Source: Marinobacter sp. F3R11
GTDB lineage: Bacteria > Pseudomonadota > Gammaproteobacteria > Pseudomonadales > Oleiphilaceae
Assembly: GCF_003318275.1 (NCBI RefSeq)
Contig: NZ_QOCH01000013.1
Coordinates: 248,001 to 312,000, forward strand
DNA: 64,000 nt
Direction: 5' to 3'
Position 1 is the first letter of the stretch. Each line of letters opens with the position of its first letter. The position numbers were made by a program, and so were the translations under genes. The notes beneath the pieces were generated by a model. The model made no database searches, had not been told where the DNA came from, and worked only from the letters and a program-made list of their open reading frames with translations. Positions 1-10,234 of the stretch are shown piece by piece.

Positions 1-2300
1 AGAACTTCGTCAATCCATTTGACCGGACGTATCTCCAGTGACGCCTTGATATTTTCCGGTATCTCTTTGAGATCCCTGACATTTTCATCAGGGATAATAA
101 TCGTCTTGATACCACCACGATGAGCCGCCAGGAGCTTTTCCTTCAACCCGCCAATAGCAAGAACCCGACCCCGAAGTGTGATTTCTCCGGTCATCGCAAC
201 GTCTGCACGCACCGGTATTTTGGTTAATGCAGAAACCAGTGCTGTGCACATCCCGATACCCGCACTTGGACCATCTTTAGGCGTTGCTCCCTCAGGTACA
301 TGCACGTGCAAGTCATGCTTTTCGTGAAAATCGTCGGCTATACCCAGACCCGGTGCACGGCTTCTGACAACCGTAAGAGCCGTCTGAATGGATTCCTGCA
401 TCACGTCACCGAGGGAGCCGGTTTTAACAACCCTGCCCTTGCCCGGCGTCAGAGCACACTCAATTGTAAGTAACTCGCCACCTACCTGAGTCCAGGCAAG
501 ACCGGTTACCTGACCGACCTGATTGGTCTCTTCTGCCAACCCAAAGCTGACCTTGCGTACACCTGAATAATGCTCCAGCATTTCCGGCTCAATGGTCACA
601 GTCGCCTTATCGCTGGCTTCCACATGCTCCCGAACGACTTTCCTGCATATCTTGGCGATTTCACGCTCCAGGCCACGAACACCGGCCTCCCGAGTGTAGT
701 AACGTATCAGATCACGCAGGGTTGCTTCCGGAAGCGTCAGCTCATCCTTACGCAACCCGTTCGCCTTGATCTGCTTGGGTAGCAGGTAGCGCAAGGCAAT
801 ATTCACTTTCTCATCTTCGGTGTAACCCGGAATCCGGATAATTTCCATTCGGTCCAGCAACGCTGGCGGGATATTCATGGAATTCGACGTACACACGAAC
901 ATAACATCCGAAAGATCGTAATCAACTTCCAGATAATGATCATTGAATGTGTGGTTCTGTTCAGGGTCCAGAACTTCCAGCAAAGCTGACGCAGGGTCTC
1001 CTCGGTGGTCCATCCCCATCTTGTCGATTTCATCGAACAGAAACAGTGGGTTCTTGACACCTACTTTCGCCAATTTCTGCAGCAGTTTGCCTGGCAGCGC
1101 GCCAATATAGGTCTTACGATGGCCGCGAATTTCGGCCTCATCGCGCACCCCGCCCAGCGCCATTCTCGTATACTTACGATTTGTGGCACGGGCAATAGAC
1201 TGACCAAGGGATGTTTTGCCAACACCTGGAGGCCCTACAAGGCACAGCACGGGGCCTTTCACCTTTTTTACACGGCTTTGTACAGCAAGGTATTCGAGAA
1301 TGCGCTGTTTGACCTCATCAAGGCCATAATGGTCCTGATCAAGAATCTCCCGTGCTTTTTCAATGTCATGGCGTACACGACTGCGCTTTTTCCAGGGCAC
1401 AGCCAGCATCCAGTCAATGTAACCACGAACCACCGTGGCTTCGGCCGACATGGGCGACATCATCTTCAGCTTGTTCAGCTCTGATTCCGTCTTTTTGCGA
1501 GCCTCTTCAGGCAGGCCGGCTTCTTCGATCTTCTGCTCCAGCTCTTCGAAATCATTACTACCTTCGCCGAGGTTACCCATTTCTTTCTGGATAGCCTTCA
1601 TCTGCTCGTTCAGGTAGTACTCTCGCTGGCTGCGTTCCATCTGCTTCTTGACGCGACCCCGGATTCTCTTCTCAACTTCAATCAGGTCGATTTCCCCGTC
1701 AAGCTTGCCCAGCAGCAGCTCCACACGGCGATTAATATCCAGCGCTTCGAGCAGCTCCTGCTTTTCCGGAATACGCATTTCAAGGTGGGCAGCCATAGTG
1801 TCTGTCAGACGCTCCAGTTCGTCGATTCCAGACAAAGCATTGGAGACCTCCGCAGGCACCTTCTTGGAGAGTTTCACGTATTTCTCAAACTCGTCTATCA
1901 AGGTTTTCACGAGCACTTCTTCTTCGTGCGCGGGCAGGCCTTCCTCATCCATCAGCGTCGCGGCGCCGGTAAGGTATTCCGTTTCGGTAATATTACTCAA
2001 TACAGCCCGGGCATTACCCTCTACCAGCACCTTTACGGTACCGTCGGGAAGCCGCAGCATCTGCAGCACTGTCGCCAACGTGCCCATTTCAAACACATCA
2101 TCCGGGCCAGGCTCATCCGTAGAGGCATCCCGCTGGGCTACCAAAAGGATTTCCTTGCTTCCATCCATCGCGGCTTCCAGAGCCTGGATGGATTTTTCGC
2201 GGCCCACAAACAGGGGGACCACCATGTGCGGGAATACCACCACGTCACGGAGTGGGAGCATCGGGTATTCTTGCACGATATCTTCGGGTATCCGGGTCAT
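1..2300 (-). CDS. lon: ATP-dependent Lon protease, C-terminus cut by window edge
   Basis: Lon is a cytoplasmic AAA+ serine protease that degrades misfolded and regulatory proteins. About 766 residues are visible, beginning [15 protein letters not shown]; roughly the last 20-40 are missing at base 1. Domains in order are the N-terminal substrate-binding region, a coiled-coil linker, an AAA+ module with Walker [10 protein letters not shown] and Walker [11 protein letters not shown], and the Lon protease domain. The protease domain shows the catalytic serine in PKDGPSAG (near base 275) and the lysine in [11 protein letters not shown]. It follows clpX on the same strand, as in Pseudomonas, but a strong terminator and a possible heat-shock promoter lie between them, so it is probably a separate unit. 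The ATG at 2300 is preceded by AGGATTCCTT. Confidence 0.97.
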   Translation of the reverse strand, partial: MTRIPEDIVQEYPMLPLRDVVVFPHMVVPLFVGREKSIQALEAAMDGSKEILLVAQRDASTDEPGPDDVFEMGTLATVLQMLRLPDGTVKVLVEGNARAVLSNITETEYLTGAATLMDEEGLPAHEEEVLVKTLIDEFEKYVKLSKKVPAEVSNALSGIDELERLTDTMAAHLEMRIPEKQELLEALDINRRVELLLGKLDGEIDLIEVEKRIRGRVKKQMERSQREYYLNEQMKAIQKEMGNLGEGSNDFEELEQKIEEAGLPEEARKKTESELNKLKMMSPMSAEATVVRGYIDWMLAVPWKKRSRVRHDIEKAREILDQDHYGLDEVKQRILEYLAVQSRVKKVKGPVLCLVGPPGVGKTSLGQSIARATNRKYTRMALGGVRDEAEIRGHRKTYIGALPGKLLQKLAKVGVKNPLFLFDEIDKMGMDHRGDPASALLEVLDPEQNHTFNDHYLEVDYDLSDVMFVCTSNSMNIPPALLDRMEIIRIPGYTEDEKVNIALRYLLPKQIKANGLRKDELTLPEATLRDLIRYYTREAGVRGLEREIAKICRKVVREHVEASDKATVTIEPEMLEHYSGVRKVSFGLAEETNQVGQVTGLAWTQVGGELLTIECALTPGKGRVVKTGSLGDVMQESIQTALTVVRSRAPGLGIADDFHEKHDLHVHVPEGATPKDGPSAGIGMCTALVSALTKIPVRADVAMTGEITLRGRVLAIGGLKEKLLAAHRGGIKTIIIPDENVRDLKEIPENIKASLEIRPVKWIDEV

Positions 2301-2340
2301 AAGGAATCCTCTGACGGTGTTTCTTTCAGCATACCACTCT

Positions 2341-2368
2341 TAATTGGGGCAACTGCCGTAATTGCAAT
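2341..2368 (-). promoter_or_regulatory. Possible sigma-32 heat-shock promoter of lon
   Basis: Read leftward, ATTGCA (2368-2363) stands 13 nt before CCCCAATTA (2349-2341). This resembles the RpoH consensus CTTGAA-N13-CCCCATNT in spacing and in the -10 block; the -35 block matches 4 of 6. Lon is RpoH-dependent in E. coli. Promoter activity here is inferred. Confidence 0.45.
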
Positions 2369-2414
2369 ATCTTTACCAAACAACACAACACTGAGTCTTA
2401 CTGGTACAAACCAA

Positions 2415-2443
2415 CAAAAAAGGGGCGTTCCCGCCCCTTTTTT
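2415..2443 (-). terminator. Rho-independent terminator after clpX
   Basis: A GGGGCG/CGCCCC stem with a 4-nt loop is flanked by six A and six T residues, 28 bp beyond the clpX stop. It should separate clpX transcription from lon. Confidence 0.85.
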
Positions 2444-2470
2444 GTTTATCGCTCAGCAGTGACAACCTGG

Positions 2471-3754
2471 TCAGTCATCAGGCACAGCTTTGGCGTGATC
2501 TGAGTTCGCGTATATCTTGAAAGGCTCTGAATCCCCCCGGATAACACTCTCGTCAATCACAACTTTTGAAATATCATGCTCTGACGGAATCTGGTACATG
2601 GTATCAAGCAAGGTCGCCTCCATGATGGAGCGAAGGCCACGAGCCCCAGTCTTACGTTCCAGAGCCTTGCCGGCAACAGCACGCAACGCCTCGTCACGGA
2701 AATCAAGCTCCACGCCTTCCATGTCGAACAGCTTCTGGTACTGCTTGGTCAGAGAGTTTTTCGGCTCTGTTAAAATCTGGACCAGAGCATCTTCATCAAG
2801 CTCGTTGAGCGTTGCAACCACTGGCAAGCGGCCAACAAACTCGGGGATCAGGCCATATTTGACGAGGTCCTCTGTTTCAACGTTCTTGATAACGTCTCCC
2901 GTATTCTTGGAATCATCACGGGTGGCAACCGCAGCCGAGAAGCCAATACTGCTCTTTTCAGTACGGTCCCGGATTACCTTGTCCAGCCCGGCAAAGGCTC
3001 CGCCACAGATAAACAGCATATTGCCCGTATCAACCTGCAAGAATTCCTGCTGCGGGTGTTTACGGCCTCCCTGGGGAGGTACTGAAGCAACCGTGCCTTC
3101 AATCAGCTTCAGCAGAGCCTGCTGAACGCCCTCACCCGAAACATCACGGGTAATTGAAGGGTTGTCGGACTTGCGCGAGATCTTGTCGATCTCATCGATA
3201 TAGACAATGCCCCGCTGGGCTTTTTCTACATCGTAGTCACACTTCTGCAGCAACTTCTGGATGATGTTCTCTACATCTTCACCCACGTAGCCTGCTTCTG
3301 TAAGCGTGGTGGCATCCGCGATGGTAAAGGGAACATTAAGCATTCGGGCCAGAGTTTCGGCCAACAGTGTCTTACCACTACCTGTGGGGCCGATCAGCAG
3401 AATATTGCTCTTGCCAAGCTCAACATCAGCTTTGCCTTCACCGTAACGGAGGCGCTTGTAATGGTTATAGACTGCGACCGAGAGAACCACCTTGGCGCGG
3501 TCCTGGCCGATAACATACTCATCCAGCGTATTGCGGATTTCAGCCGGTGTAGGAAGGCGATCACTCGGCTCCTCCTGTGCATTTTCCTGAATTTCTTCAC
3601 GGATAATATCGTTGCACAGGTCGACACACTCGTCGCAGATGAACACCGAAGGCCCTGCAATGAGCTTACGGACTTCATGCTGGCTCTTTCCACAAAACGA
3701 GCAGTAGAGCAACTTGCCGTTATCGTCGCCTCTGCCGTTTTTTTCATCTGCCAT
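2471..3754 (-). CDS. clpX: ATP-dependent Clp protease ATP-binding subunit ClpX
   Basis: ClpX is the hexameric AAA+ unfoldase that feeds tagged substrates to ClpP. The 427-residue product has an N-terminal C4 zinc-binding domain (YCSFCGKSQ and CDECVDLC), Walker A GPTGSGKT, Walker [11 protein letters not shown] and the [22 protein letters not shown] pore and sensor region. The chosen ATG at 3754 follows AGAGG at a good distance and gives MADEKNGRG; the same frame continues 22 codons upstream without a better start. It lies 78 bp after clpP and is probably co-transcribed with it. The C-terminus is normal for the family. Confidence 0.97.
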   Translation of the reverse strand: MADEKNGRGDDNGKLLYCSFCGKSQHEVRKLIAGPSVFICDECVDLCNDIIREEIQENAQEEPSDRLPTPAEIRNTLDEYVIGQDRAKVVLSVAVYNHYKRLRYGEGKADVELGKSNILLIGPTGSGKTLLAETLARMLNVPFTIADATTLTEAGYVGEDVENIIQKLLQKCDYDVEKAQRGIVYIDEIDKISRKSDNPSITRDVSGEGVQQALLKLIEGTVASVPPQGGRKHPQQEFLQVDTGNMLFICGGAFAGLDKVIRDRTEKSSIGFSAAVATRDDSKNTGDVIKNVETEDLVKYGLIPEFVGRLPVVATLNELDEDALVQILTEPKNSLTKQYQKLFDMEGVELDFRDEALRAVAGKALERKTGARGLRSIMEATLLDTMYQIPSEHDISKVVIDESVIRGDSEPFKIYANSDHAKAVPDD

Positions 3755-3832
3755 TGAAATACCTCTGATCTCGTTTTGCCGGCACTTCAGATATAAATGC
3801 GCCGGCCAGGGGTGATGCAATTACTACCAGTA

Positions 3833-4468
3833 TTATTTATTCGACACTCGCTTATCAAGTATCGTGTCAATCAGCCCATACTCTTTTGCCTGTGTCGGAT
3901 CCATGAAATTGTCACGATCCGTATCCCGGGAGATAGTTTCAAGGTCCTGACCAGTATGATGGGCCAGAATTGAATTCAGGGTATGACGAATCTTGAGAAT
4001 TTCGCGAGTATGGATTTCGATATCCGTTGCCTGCCCCTGATAACCACCCAGAGGCTGATGAATCATGACCCGCGAATTGGGCAGACATGCCCGCTTCCCG
4101 GCGGCACCGCCAGCCAGCAGGAAGGCACCCATACTAGCGGCCTGCCCTACACACAGTGTTGAAACATCCGGCTTGATGAACTGCATGGTGTCGTATATAG
4201 ACATACCTGCTGTCACTGAGCCGCCAGGGCTATTGATGTATAGGTGAATATCTTTGTCCGGGTTTTCGGACTCAAGGAACAGAAGCTGCGCCACAATCAG
4301 GTTGGCCATGTGATCTTCCACCTGCCCAACCATGAAGATCACCCGCTCCTTAAGCAGTCGGGAATAAATATCAAACGAACGCTCCCCGCGGGCAGTCTGC
4401 TCGATAACCATCGGCACGAGACCGGAACTGGTAACCATTGCCGGACCATCAATTGGTTTCTGCATCAT
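3833..4468 (-). CDS. clpP: ATP-dependent Clp protease proteolytic subunit ClpP
   Basis: ClpP forms the two-ring serine peptidase chamber that pairs with ClpX or ClpA. The 211-residue product shows the catalytic triad Ser112 (GQAASMGAF), His137 (MIHQPLGG) and Asp186 (DRDNF), each one residue later than in E. coli. The first residues are likely an autoprocessed propeptide, as in other gammaproteobacteria. Two ATG codons stand in tandem at 4468 and 4465; GGAG lies 12 nt upstream of the first. It is followed by clpX and preceded by tig, the standard order. Confidence 0.97.
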   Translation of the reverse strand: MMQKPIDGPAMVTSSGLVPMVIEQTARGERSFDIYSRLLKERVIFMVGQVEDHMANLIVAQLLFLESENPDKDIHLYINSPGGSVTAGMSIYDTMQFIKPDVSTLCVGQAASMGAFLLAGGAAGKRACLPNSRVMIHQPLGGYQGQATDIEIHTREILKIRHTLNSILAHHTGQDLETISRDTDRDNFMDPTQAKEYGLIDTILDKRVSNK

Positions 4469-4564
4469 GATGCGCCTGAACTCCTTATGGAAAAATGGGG
4501 CGTGGCGTTAACCCACGGCATCTTCAGTATTCTTGCATCTTGTACTTTGCCAGCCGGAAATCAA

Positions 4565-4593
4565 GATGAAAACAGCCGGACGTGCCGGCTGTT
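4565..4593 (-). terminator. Terminator after tig
   Basis: AACAGCCGG and CCGGCTGTT form a perfect 9-bp stem with a 5-nt loop at 4571-4593. On the minus strand it runs into TTTTCATCTT. The T-run is short, so partial read-through into clpP is possible. Confidence 0.6.
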
Positions 4594-4654
4594 ACCTCAA
4601 TTCGGCCAGCGGTGCCTGAGGTGAATTCACCCCGGCACCATCACACAGCCTGTA

Positions 4655-5959
4655 TCAGCGCTGGGGTTGCCCTGCCTGAATGGCCTCTTCGTACTTAACT
4701 TTCTTTTCTGTAACCGTAGCTTGAGAAAGCACAAAATCAACAACCTGATCTTCCAGCACAGAAGACTCGATCTGACTTTTCTGCTCCGGGTTGCTGTTGA
4801 AGTGTGCAACAACCTCTTCAGGCTGCTCATAGGTTGAAGCAATCTCCTGGATTTTTTCGTCAACCTTGGCAGGATCTACTTTCAGATCATTGGCTTTCAC
4901 CACTTCCTGGAACAAGAGGCCGGTTTTTACACGACGCTCAGCCTGCTCCTGGAAAATTTCTTTCGGCAACTGTTTGAAGTCCACCTGACCACCAAAGCGC
5001 TGAACAGCCTCCTGGCGCAGACGGTCGATTTCCTGATCAGAGAGAGCAGCAGGAATGTCGACTTCAGTCGTTTCCAGCAGACCATCAACAACGTCATTTT
5101 TAACCTTGTTAGACAGAGCCTGCTTGAGCTCGCGCTCCATGTTTTTCTTCACTTCTTCACGGAATGCAGCTTCGTCTTCAGCTTCAATACCGAATTTGGT
5201 GAAAAATTCTGCGTCCAGTTCCGGCAACTGAGGCTCTTCAACTTCATGAATCTTGATTTCAAATTTTGCCGGTTTACCCTTGAGTTCTTCGTTGTGATAG
5301 TCCTCAGGGAAAGTCACTTCGATCTCAAGCTCTTCGCCTGCTTTACCGCCGACGATAGCTTTTTCGAAGCCCGGGATCATCTGATTGGAGCCCAGAGTAA
5401 GCTTGTGACCTTCAGCAGCCCCGCCTTCAAATTCTTCTCCGTCGATAAAGCCCTTGAAGTCAATGGTCAGTACGTCCTTGTTTTTGGACTTACGCTTGAC
5501 GCTCTTCATGGTGGCCTGCTGACGACGCAGGTTATCGATCATGGTGTCGATATCCTTGTCAGTGATTTCAGCTGCCAGCTTCTCGATAGAGACCTTGCTC
5601 AGGTCACCCAGTTCAATTTCTGGAAGAACTTCGAAAATGGCAACAAATTCGAGATCCTTGCCGGCTTCCATGGTTTTCGGCTCAAGCTTGGGCCAGCCAG
5701 CAGGATTGATATCCTGCTCCTGCAGCGCCTTGATGTAGTTGTCGCGCATGATTTCGCCGACAATTTCCTGGCGCACGCTGTCACCGAAACGACGCTTGAC
5801 CACGCTCATGGGCACCTTCCCAGGGCGGAAACCGTTCAGGCGCACGGTACGCGCAGTTTCCTGCAGGCGTTTCTGAACTGCCTGTTCAATTTCCTGGGCG
5901 GGCACACCAATCGTCATGCGACGCTCGATGTTGGACGTCGTTTCTACAGACACTTGCAT
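4655..5959 (-). CDS. tig: Trigger factor, ribosome-associated chaperone
   Basis: Trigger factor binds at the ribosomal exit tunnel and helps nascent chains fold; it also has peptidyl-prolyl isomerase activity. The 434-residue product carries the ribosome-docking signature GFRPGKVP (about residues 43-50), a central FKBP-type domain with IDFKGFIDGEEFEGG and GSNQMIPGFE, and a helical C-terminal domain. Length is normal (E. coli 432). The ATG at 5959 has GAGGATC upstream. It sits between the tRNA cluster and clpP, as in Pseudomonas. Confidence 0.97.
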   Translation of the reverse strand: MQVSVETTSNIERRMTIGVPAQEIEQAVQKRLQETARTVRLNGFRPGKVPMSVVKRRFGDSVRQEIVGEIMRDNYIKALQEQDINPAGWPKLEPKTMEAGKDLEFVAIFEVLPEIELGDLSKVSIEKLAAEITDKDIDTMIDNLRRQQATMKSVKRKSKNKDVLTIDFKGFIDGEEFEGGAAEGHKLTLGSNQMIPGFEKAIVGGKAGEELEIEVTFPEDYHNEELKGKPAKFEIKIHEVEEPQLPELDAEFFTKFGIEAEDEAAFREEVKKNMERELKQALSNKVKNDVVDGLLETTEVDIPAALSDQEIDRLRQEAVQRFGGQVDFKQLPKEIFQEQAERRVKTGLLFQEVVKANDLKVDPAKVDEKIQEIASTYEQPEEVVAHFNSNPEQKSQIESSVLEDQVVDFVLSQATVTEKKVKYEEAIQAGQPQR

Positions 5960-6194
5960 GGAAGATCCTCAAATTTCGGGTTCGGTATGTGAATTAAATT
6001 AAAACCAAAGTCCATTCCTGAATGACTTCCACGGAAAGGACCCAAAATTAAAAGCCGGTAGTTTATCACGGTTTACCCTGACGAGAGAATCACCTGGCCC
6101 GGGTAGTTTCAGGGTTTGTGATCACAGCGACGATTCAAGAACGGAATTGGGGGCAAAAACAGATAAACAAAGGGGTCAGCCCCACAAATGCCCA

Positions 6195-6233
6195 AAATAA
6201 AAAAAAGCGCCTGGAATAAATCCAGGCGCTTTT
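6195..6233 (-). terminator. Terminator of the tRNA operon
   Basis: AAAAGCGCCTGGA (6203-6215) and TCCAGGCGCTTTT (6221-6233) form a 13-bp stem with a 5-nt loop. On the minus strand it continues into a T-rich tract. It starts 5 nt after the 3' end of tRNA-Leu. Confidence 0.9.
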
Positions 6234-6237
6234 GAAA

Positions 6238-6322
6238 TGGTACTCCGGGAGGGACTTGAACCCCCACGCCTTGCGGCAACAGGACCTAAACCTATCGTGT
6301 CTACCAATTCCACCACCGGAGC
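6238..6322 (-). tRNA. tRNA-Leu (anticodon UAG)
   Basis: The 85-nt cloverleaf has acceptor GCTCCGG/CCGGAGT, an anticodon loop TTTAGGT giving UAG, a long variable arm (TGCCGCAAGGCGTG) as expected for a class II leucine tRNA, GGTTCAAGTCC in the T arm, and an encoded CCA end. It is the last gene of the leftward Pro-Arg-His-Leu tRNA operon. Confidence 0.95.
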
Positions 6323-6397
6323 TGAAAACTTTTAAAAGCAGAGCGTTGACCGCGAAGATCATAAATCTGAAAACTGCGGAAAACACCTTCAAGAAAG

Positions 6398-6474
6398 TGG
6401 GGTGGACGAAGGGGATCGAACCCTCGACCGCAGGAGTCACAATCCTGAGCTCTACCAACTGAGCTACGTCCACC
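6398..6474 (-). tRNA. tRNA-His (anticodon GUG)
   Basis: The 77-nt gene has the extra 5' G (G-1) opposite C73 that marks histidine tRNAs, anticodon loop TTGTGAC within the CAGGA/TCCTG stem, a standard T arm and an encoded CCA. It is the third gene of the tRNA operon. Confidence 0.95.
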
Positions 6475-6567
6475 ATATCGGGATATGCTTTCGGCACATC
6501 AAAAACAACTACCGACCTTCAACTTTGCTGACGGAAATCCAGGTTTTGATCAAGCCGGCGGCTTTAA

Positions 6568-6644
6568 TGGCGCGCCCGGCAGGACTCGAACCTGCGACCC
6601 TCGGCTTAGAAGGCCGATGCTCTATCCAGCTGAGCTACGGGCGC
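6568..6644 (-). tRNA. tRNA-Arg (anticodon UCU)
   Basis: The 77-nt cloverleaf has acceptor GCGCCCG/CGGGCGC, anticodon loop CTTCTAA closed by TCGGC/GCCGA, and an encoded CCA. UCU reads the rarer AGA/AGG arginine codons. It is the second gene of the operon. Confidence 0.95.
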
Positions 6645-6676
6645 TTGACCGTCGGCCTAGCTGAACATTCAGAAAA

Positions 6677-6753
6677 TGGTCGGGGTAGAGAGATTCGAAC
6701 TCCCGACATCCTGCTCCCAAAGCAGGCGCGCTACCAGACTGCGCTATACCCCG
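6677..6753 (-). tRNA. tRNA-Pro (anticodon UGG)
   Basis: The 77-nt cloverleaf has acceptor CGGGGTA/TACCCCG, anticodon loop TTTGGGA closed by CCTGC/GCAGG, and an encoded CCA. It is the first gene after the tRNA promoter. Confidence 0.95.
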
Positions 6754-6793
6754 TTTAAACTGAACTACATGTGCTTCAGCAAAGTTGGCGCGC

Positions 6794-6822
6794 ATATTAC
6801 CGTCGCCAAATGGTTCCGTCAA
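6794..6822 (-). promoter_or_regulatory. Strong sigma-70 promoter of the tRNA operon
   Basis: Read leftward, TTGACG (6822-6817), a 17-nt spacer and TAATAT (6799-6794) match the consensus closely. The GCGCGCC just downstream is a GC-rich discriminator, as at stringently controlled stable-RNA promoters. Stringent control is inferred. Confidence 0.85.
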
Positions 6823-6979
6823 CAAAGAAAATGAAATTCTCTCCCGAATCAGCAGTTTCATGACCATTCTTTTCTGCAGCAATGCCGGCACCCACCCTTT
6901 CCCCAATTGGAGTTAAGCTGCAAGCGTGAGACAATCCCTCTCCTCTTATTTAACCAATGCCCAACCGACAAGACGAATC

Positions 6980-7837
6980 ATGAGCGCCAAACTGATTAAT
7001 GGAAAAGAAATTGCTGCGGCCGTCAGAGAACAAGTTGCATCCGGCGTAGAAGCCCGTATCAGCAAGGGCCTGAGAGCCCCTGGCCTGGCTGTAGTACTGG
7101 TGGGAAACGACCCCGCCTCTGAAATATATGTAGGCAGCAAGCGCAAAGCCTGCGATGCCGCAGGCATCCTCTCACTATCTTACGATCTCCCGTCAGATAC
7201 TTCTCAGCAGGCTCTTGAAGCTCTGATTGATGAACTGAACGAAAACCCTGCCGTAGATGGCATATTGGTACAGCTTCCGCTGCCAGATCACCTGGATGCC
7301 GACCCCATTCTGTTAAAAATTCGTCCTGACAAGGATGTTGATGGTTTTCACCCCTACAACATCGGTCGCCTGGTGCAGCGCAAGCCTGCCCTGAGACCCT
7401 GCACGCCGGCAGGCGTGATAACTCTGCTCGATAGCGTCAATACCCCGTACAAAGGCCAGCACGCCGTCATTGTGGGCGCATCCAATATCGTAGGTCGCCC
7501 GATGACCATGGAACTGCTGCTCAAAGGCGCAACCATAACGGTTTGTCATCGTTTTACTCCGGACCTGGAGAAATATGTACGTGATGCTGACATACTGATC
7601 GCAGCCGTGGGTAAGCCAGGCCTGATCAAGGGGGACTGGGTAAAGCCCGGAGCAACAGTAATTGATGTGGGCATTAACCGCATGGAAAACGGAAAACTGC
7701 AAGGGGACGTCGACTTTGAAGCTGCCTCAGCCCGTGCCGCCTACATCACGCCCGTACCGGGAGGTGTCGGCCCGATGACCATTGCCACACTTCTGCAAAA
7801 TACCCTGTATGCAGCAAATGAACTGCACAAGGAATGA
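6980..7837 (+). CDS. folD: Bifunctional methylene-THF dehydrogenase / methenyl-THF cyclohydrolase
   Basis: FolD interconverts 5,10-methylene-, methenyl- and 10-formyl-tetrahydrofolate with NADP, feeding purine and formyl-Met-tRNA synthesis. The 285-residue product has the catalytic Tyr50-x3-Lys54 (YVGSK), [18 protein letters not shown], the NADP-binding GASNIVGRP and the C-terminal [10 protein letters not shown] signature. The ATG at 6980 gives [11 protein letters not shown], matching the family N-terminus; an in-frame GTG at 6926 is upstream but has no supporting similarity. The ribosome site is weak. It diverges from the tRNA operon and ends at a shared terminator with glcB. Confidence 0.96.
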   Translation: MSAKLINGKEIAAAVREQVASGVEARISKGLRAPGLAVVLVGNDPASEIYVGSKRKACDAAGILSLSYDLPSDTSQQALEALIDELNENPAVDGILVQLPLPDHLDADPILLKIRPDKDVDGFHPYNIGRLVQRKPALRPCTPAGVITLLDSVNTPYKGQHAVIVGASNIVGRPMTMELLLKGATITVCHRFTPDLEKYVRDADILIAAVGKPGLIKGDWVKPGATVIDVGINRMENGKLQGDVDFEAASARAAYITPVPGGVGPMTIATLLQNTLYAANELHKE

Positions 7838-7876
7838 TCCCGCAGCGCCCTGAGCACTGAATGAGGTAAGCACCAC

Positions 7877-7904
7877 AAAAAAACCCGCCGAAGCGGGTTT
7901 TTTT
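7877..7904. terminator. Bidirectional terminator between folD and glcB
   Basis: CCCGC-CGAA-GCGGG is flanked by seven A and seven T, so it works on both strands for the convergent folD and glcB. Confidence 0.9.
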
Positions 7905-7917
7905 GTTTCGGCAGCTA

Positions 7918-10098
7918 TTACTGACCAAACTTCTCTTTCGCTTTCAGGCGATAAGCATGCAACAACGGCTCTGTGTAGCCATTCGGCTGCTCACGACCTT
8001 TAAGAACCAGATCCATGGCAGCCTGGAAGGCTATGCTGTCTGCATAGTCCGGGGCCATGTTCCGGTATCCAGGATCGCCTGCATTTTGCGTGTCGACGAC
8101 CTTGGCCATGCGCTTCATGGTTTCTTCAATCTGCTCTTTCGTACAGATACCGTGGTACAGCCAGTTGGTCAGAAGCTGTGAGGAGATCCGCAGAGTGGCG
8201 CGATCTTCCATCAGGCCGACATCATTGATGTCCGGCACCTTGGAACAGCCAACACCACTATCAATCCAGCGCACAACGTAGCCGAGAATACCCTGGGCAT
8301 TGTTATCCAGCTCCTGCTGGATATCGGCCGCTGACAAACTGGATGGATCGTCCATTACAGGTACAGTGAGGATGTCATCCAGGTTGGCACGCGTCCGGCT
8401 CTCAAGCTCCTTCTGGATGTCGGCTACAGAGACCTGATGATAGTGAGTCGCGTGCAAGGTCGCCGCTGTAGGCGATGGAACCCATGCAGTGCTGGCACCA
8501 GCCTTGGGATGACCAATTTTCTGCACAAGCATGTCTGCCATCAGATCCGGCATGGCCCACATGCCTTTACCAATCTGGGCAACACCACGGAATCCGGTTT
8601 CCAGACCAATATCCACGTTCCACTGCTCATAAGCACCGATCCATGCCGCCTGTTTCATCTCACCCTTGCGAATGAATGGTCCAAGCTCCATAGATGTGTG
8701 GATTTCATCACCAGTGCGATCGAGGAAGCCCGTGTTAATGAACACCGCACGATCCCTGGCCTCATGAATACAGGCTTTGAGGTTAACCGTAGTACGGCGC
8801 TCTTCGTCCATAATGCCAATCTTCAGAGTGAAGCGCGGCAGACCCAGAGCATCTTCAACACGACCAAAGAATTCATTGGTGAATGCTACCTCTTCAGGGC
8901 CGTGCATCTTCGGTTTTACGATGTAGACAGAGCCCGTAGTGCTGTTCTGAAAACGACCGTTGCCTTTGAGGTCGTGAATGGAAATCAGACCAGTCAGGAG
9001 TCCGTCCATCAAACCTTCAGGAACCTCAGAGCCATCTTTCAGAAGTACGGCAGGGTTGGTCATCAGATGCCCAACATTACGGATAAACATCAGGCTACGG
9101 CCTTTCAGTTTCAGCTCGCTGCCATCAGCTGCAGTGTATACACGATCCGGGTTCATTTTGCGTGTCAGGCGCTGGCCACCTTTTTCAAAGCTTTCTTCCA
9201 GATCACCTTTCAGCAGACCAAGCCAGTTACTGTAAGCCAGCGTTTTGTCGGCAGCATCTACTGCAGCGACGGAATCTTCACAGTCCATAATGGTTGTCAG
9301 CGCAGATTCCATCAGCACGTCTTTTACATGCGCCCCGTCATCTTTTCCAATCGGATGGCTGGCATCAATCTGGATTTCGAAATGCATGCCATTCTTGACC
9401 AGAAGAATTCCGGTAGGAGCATCTGCAGCACCTGTGTAACCAACAAAACCGGATTCATCTTTCAGACCGGTAACATCACCGTTCTGCATTTTGACAACCA
9501 GTTTGCCTCCGGCAACCTGGTACAGGGCCGCATCTTTGTGGCTACCGGCGGCCAGGGGAGCAGAGTTGTCCAGCAAATTGCGGGCAAACTCAATAACCCT
9601 GGCGCCACGCACCGGGTTGTAGCCGCGACCTTTTTCTGCTCCATCTTCTTCAGAAATAGCGTCGGTGCCATACAGGGCATCGTAAAGACTACCCCAGCGC
9701 GCATTCGCCGCATTCAGAGCAAAGCGAGCATTCATAATCGGAACCACGAGCTGAGGGCCAGCCATGGTCGCAACTTCAGGATCAACATTAGCTGTAGAAA
9801 TCCGGAAATCTGCGGGTTCATCCACCAGATAACCGATATCCTTCAGGAAGGACTTGTAAGCAGCCATGTCCAGCTTCTGGCCTTTGTGATCCCGGTTCCA
9901 GCTGTCCATTTTTTCCTGAATTGCATCGCGCTTGGCGAGAAGCTCGCGGTTACGCGGTGCCAGATCGTTGACGATCTTGTCGAATTCCGCCCAGAATTTT
10001 TCGGCATCCACGCCGGTGCCCGGAATTGCTTCGTTATTCACGAAGTCATACAAATTCTTTGCGACCTGAATGCCGCCGAGTTGTACGCGCTCTGTCAT
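7918..10098 (-). CDS. glcB: Malate synthase G
   Basis: Condenses glyoxylate with acetyl-CoA to malate, the second step of the glyoxylate bypass, and also serves glycolate use. The 726-residue length is that of the monomeric G isoform (E. coli 723). [51 protein letters not shown] and [12 protein letters not shown] are visible; Asp632 in MEDRATLR corresponds to the catalytic base (E. coli Asp631). It sits between folD and cysS, which are adjacent in Pseudomonas aeruginosa as I recall, so it may be an insertion into an old block. No isocitrate lyase gene is in the window. Two palindromes overlap its predicted promoter. Confidence 0.96.
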   Translation of the reverse strand: MTERVQLGGIQVAKNLYDFVNNEAIPGTGVDAEKFWAEFDKIVNDLAPRNRELLAKRDAIQEKMDSWNRDHKGQKLDMAAYKSFLKDIGYLVDEPADFRISTANVDPEVATMAGPQLVVPIMNARFALNAANARWGSLYDALYGTDAISEEDGAEKGRGYNPVRGARVIEFARNLLDNSAPLAAGSHKDAALYQVAGGKLVVKMQNGDVTGLKDESGFVGYTGAADAPTGILLVKNGMHFEIQIDASHPIGKDDGAHVKDVLMESALTTIMDCEDSVAAVDAADKTLAYSNWLGLLKGDLEESFEKGGQRLTRKMNPDRVYTAADGSELKLKGRSLMFIRNVGHLMTNPAVLLKDGSEVPEGLMDGLLTGLISIHDLKGNGRFQNSTTGSVYIVKPKMHGPEEVAFTNEFFGRVEDALGLPRFTLKIGIMDEERRTTVNLKACIHEARDRAVFINTGFLDRTGDEIHTSMELGPFIRKGEMKQAAWIGAYEQWNVDIGLETGFRGVAQIGKGMWAMPDLMADMLVQKIGHPKAGASTAWVPSPTAATLHATHYHQVSVADIQKELESRTRANLDDILTVPVMDDPSSLSAADIQQELDNNAQGILGYVVRWIDSGVGCSKVPDINDVGLMEDRATLRISSQLLTNWLYHGICTKEQIEETMKRMAKVVDTQNAGDPGYRNMAPDYADSIAFQAAMDLVLKGREQPNGYTEPLLHAYRLKAKEKFGQ

Positions 10099-10172
10099 CG
10101 TTCTTAGCCTCAGTGGGTTAGCCCTGCCCCGAAAGCCGCTCAGCGGTCGGGGCCGGTAAAATTGGTGGCCGC

Positions 10173-10212
10173 ATTGTACGGGAAATTCCGTATAACGTCA
10201 TATTCCGGAATA
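10173..10212 (-). promoter_or_regulatory. Predicted glcB promoter with overlapping inverted repeats
   Basis: Read leftward, ATGACG (10201-10196), 17 nt and TACAAT (10178-10173) form a plausible sigma-70 promoter about 75 bp before the glcB start. A perfect 12-bp palindrome TATTCCGGAATA (10201-10212) abuts the -35 element. A second inverted repeat, TACGG-N6-CCGTA (10177-10192), lies in the spacer. Both look like operator sites; the regulator is unknown. Confidence 0.5.
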
Positions 10213-10234
10213 CAACACGACCATGGTAATAGCG

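Noticed and set aside
4491..4500. CCCCATTTTT on the minus strand before clpP, like an RpoH -10 element
   Set aside because: No suitable -35 at 13-14 nt, and the implied start would fall on the ribosome-binding site.
8437..10107. A 556-codon open frame on the plus strand
   Set aside because: It is antisense to malate synthase G, has no family motifs and follows the codon phase of glcB.
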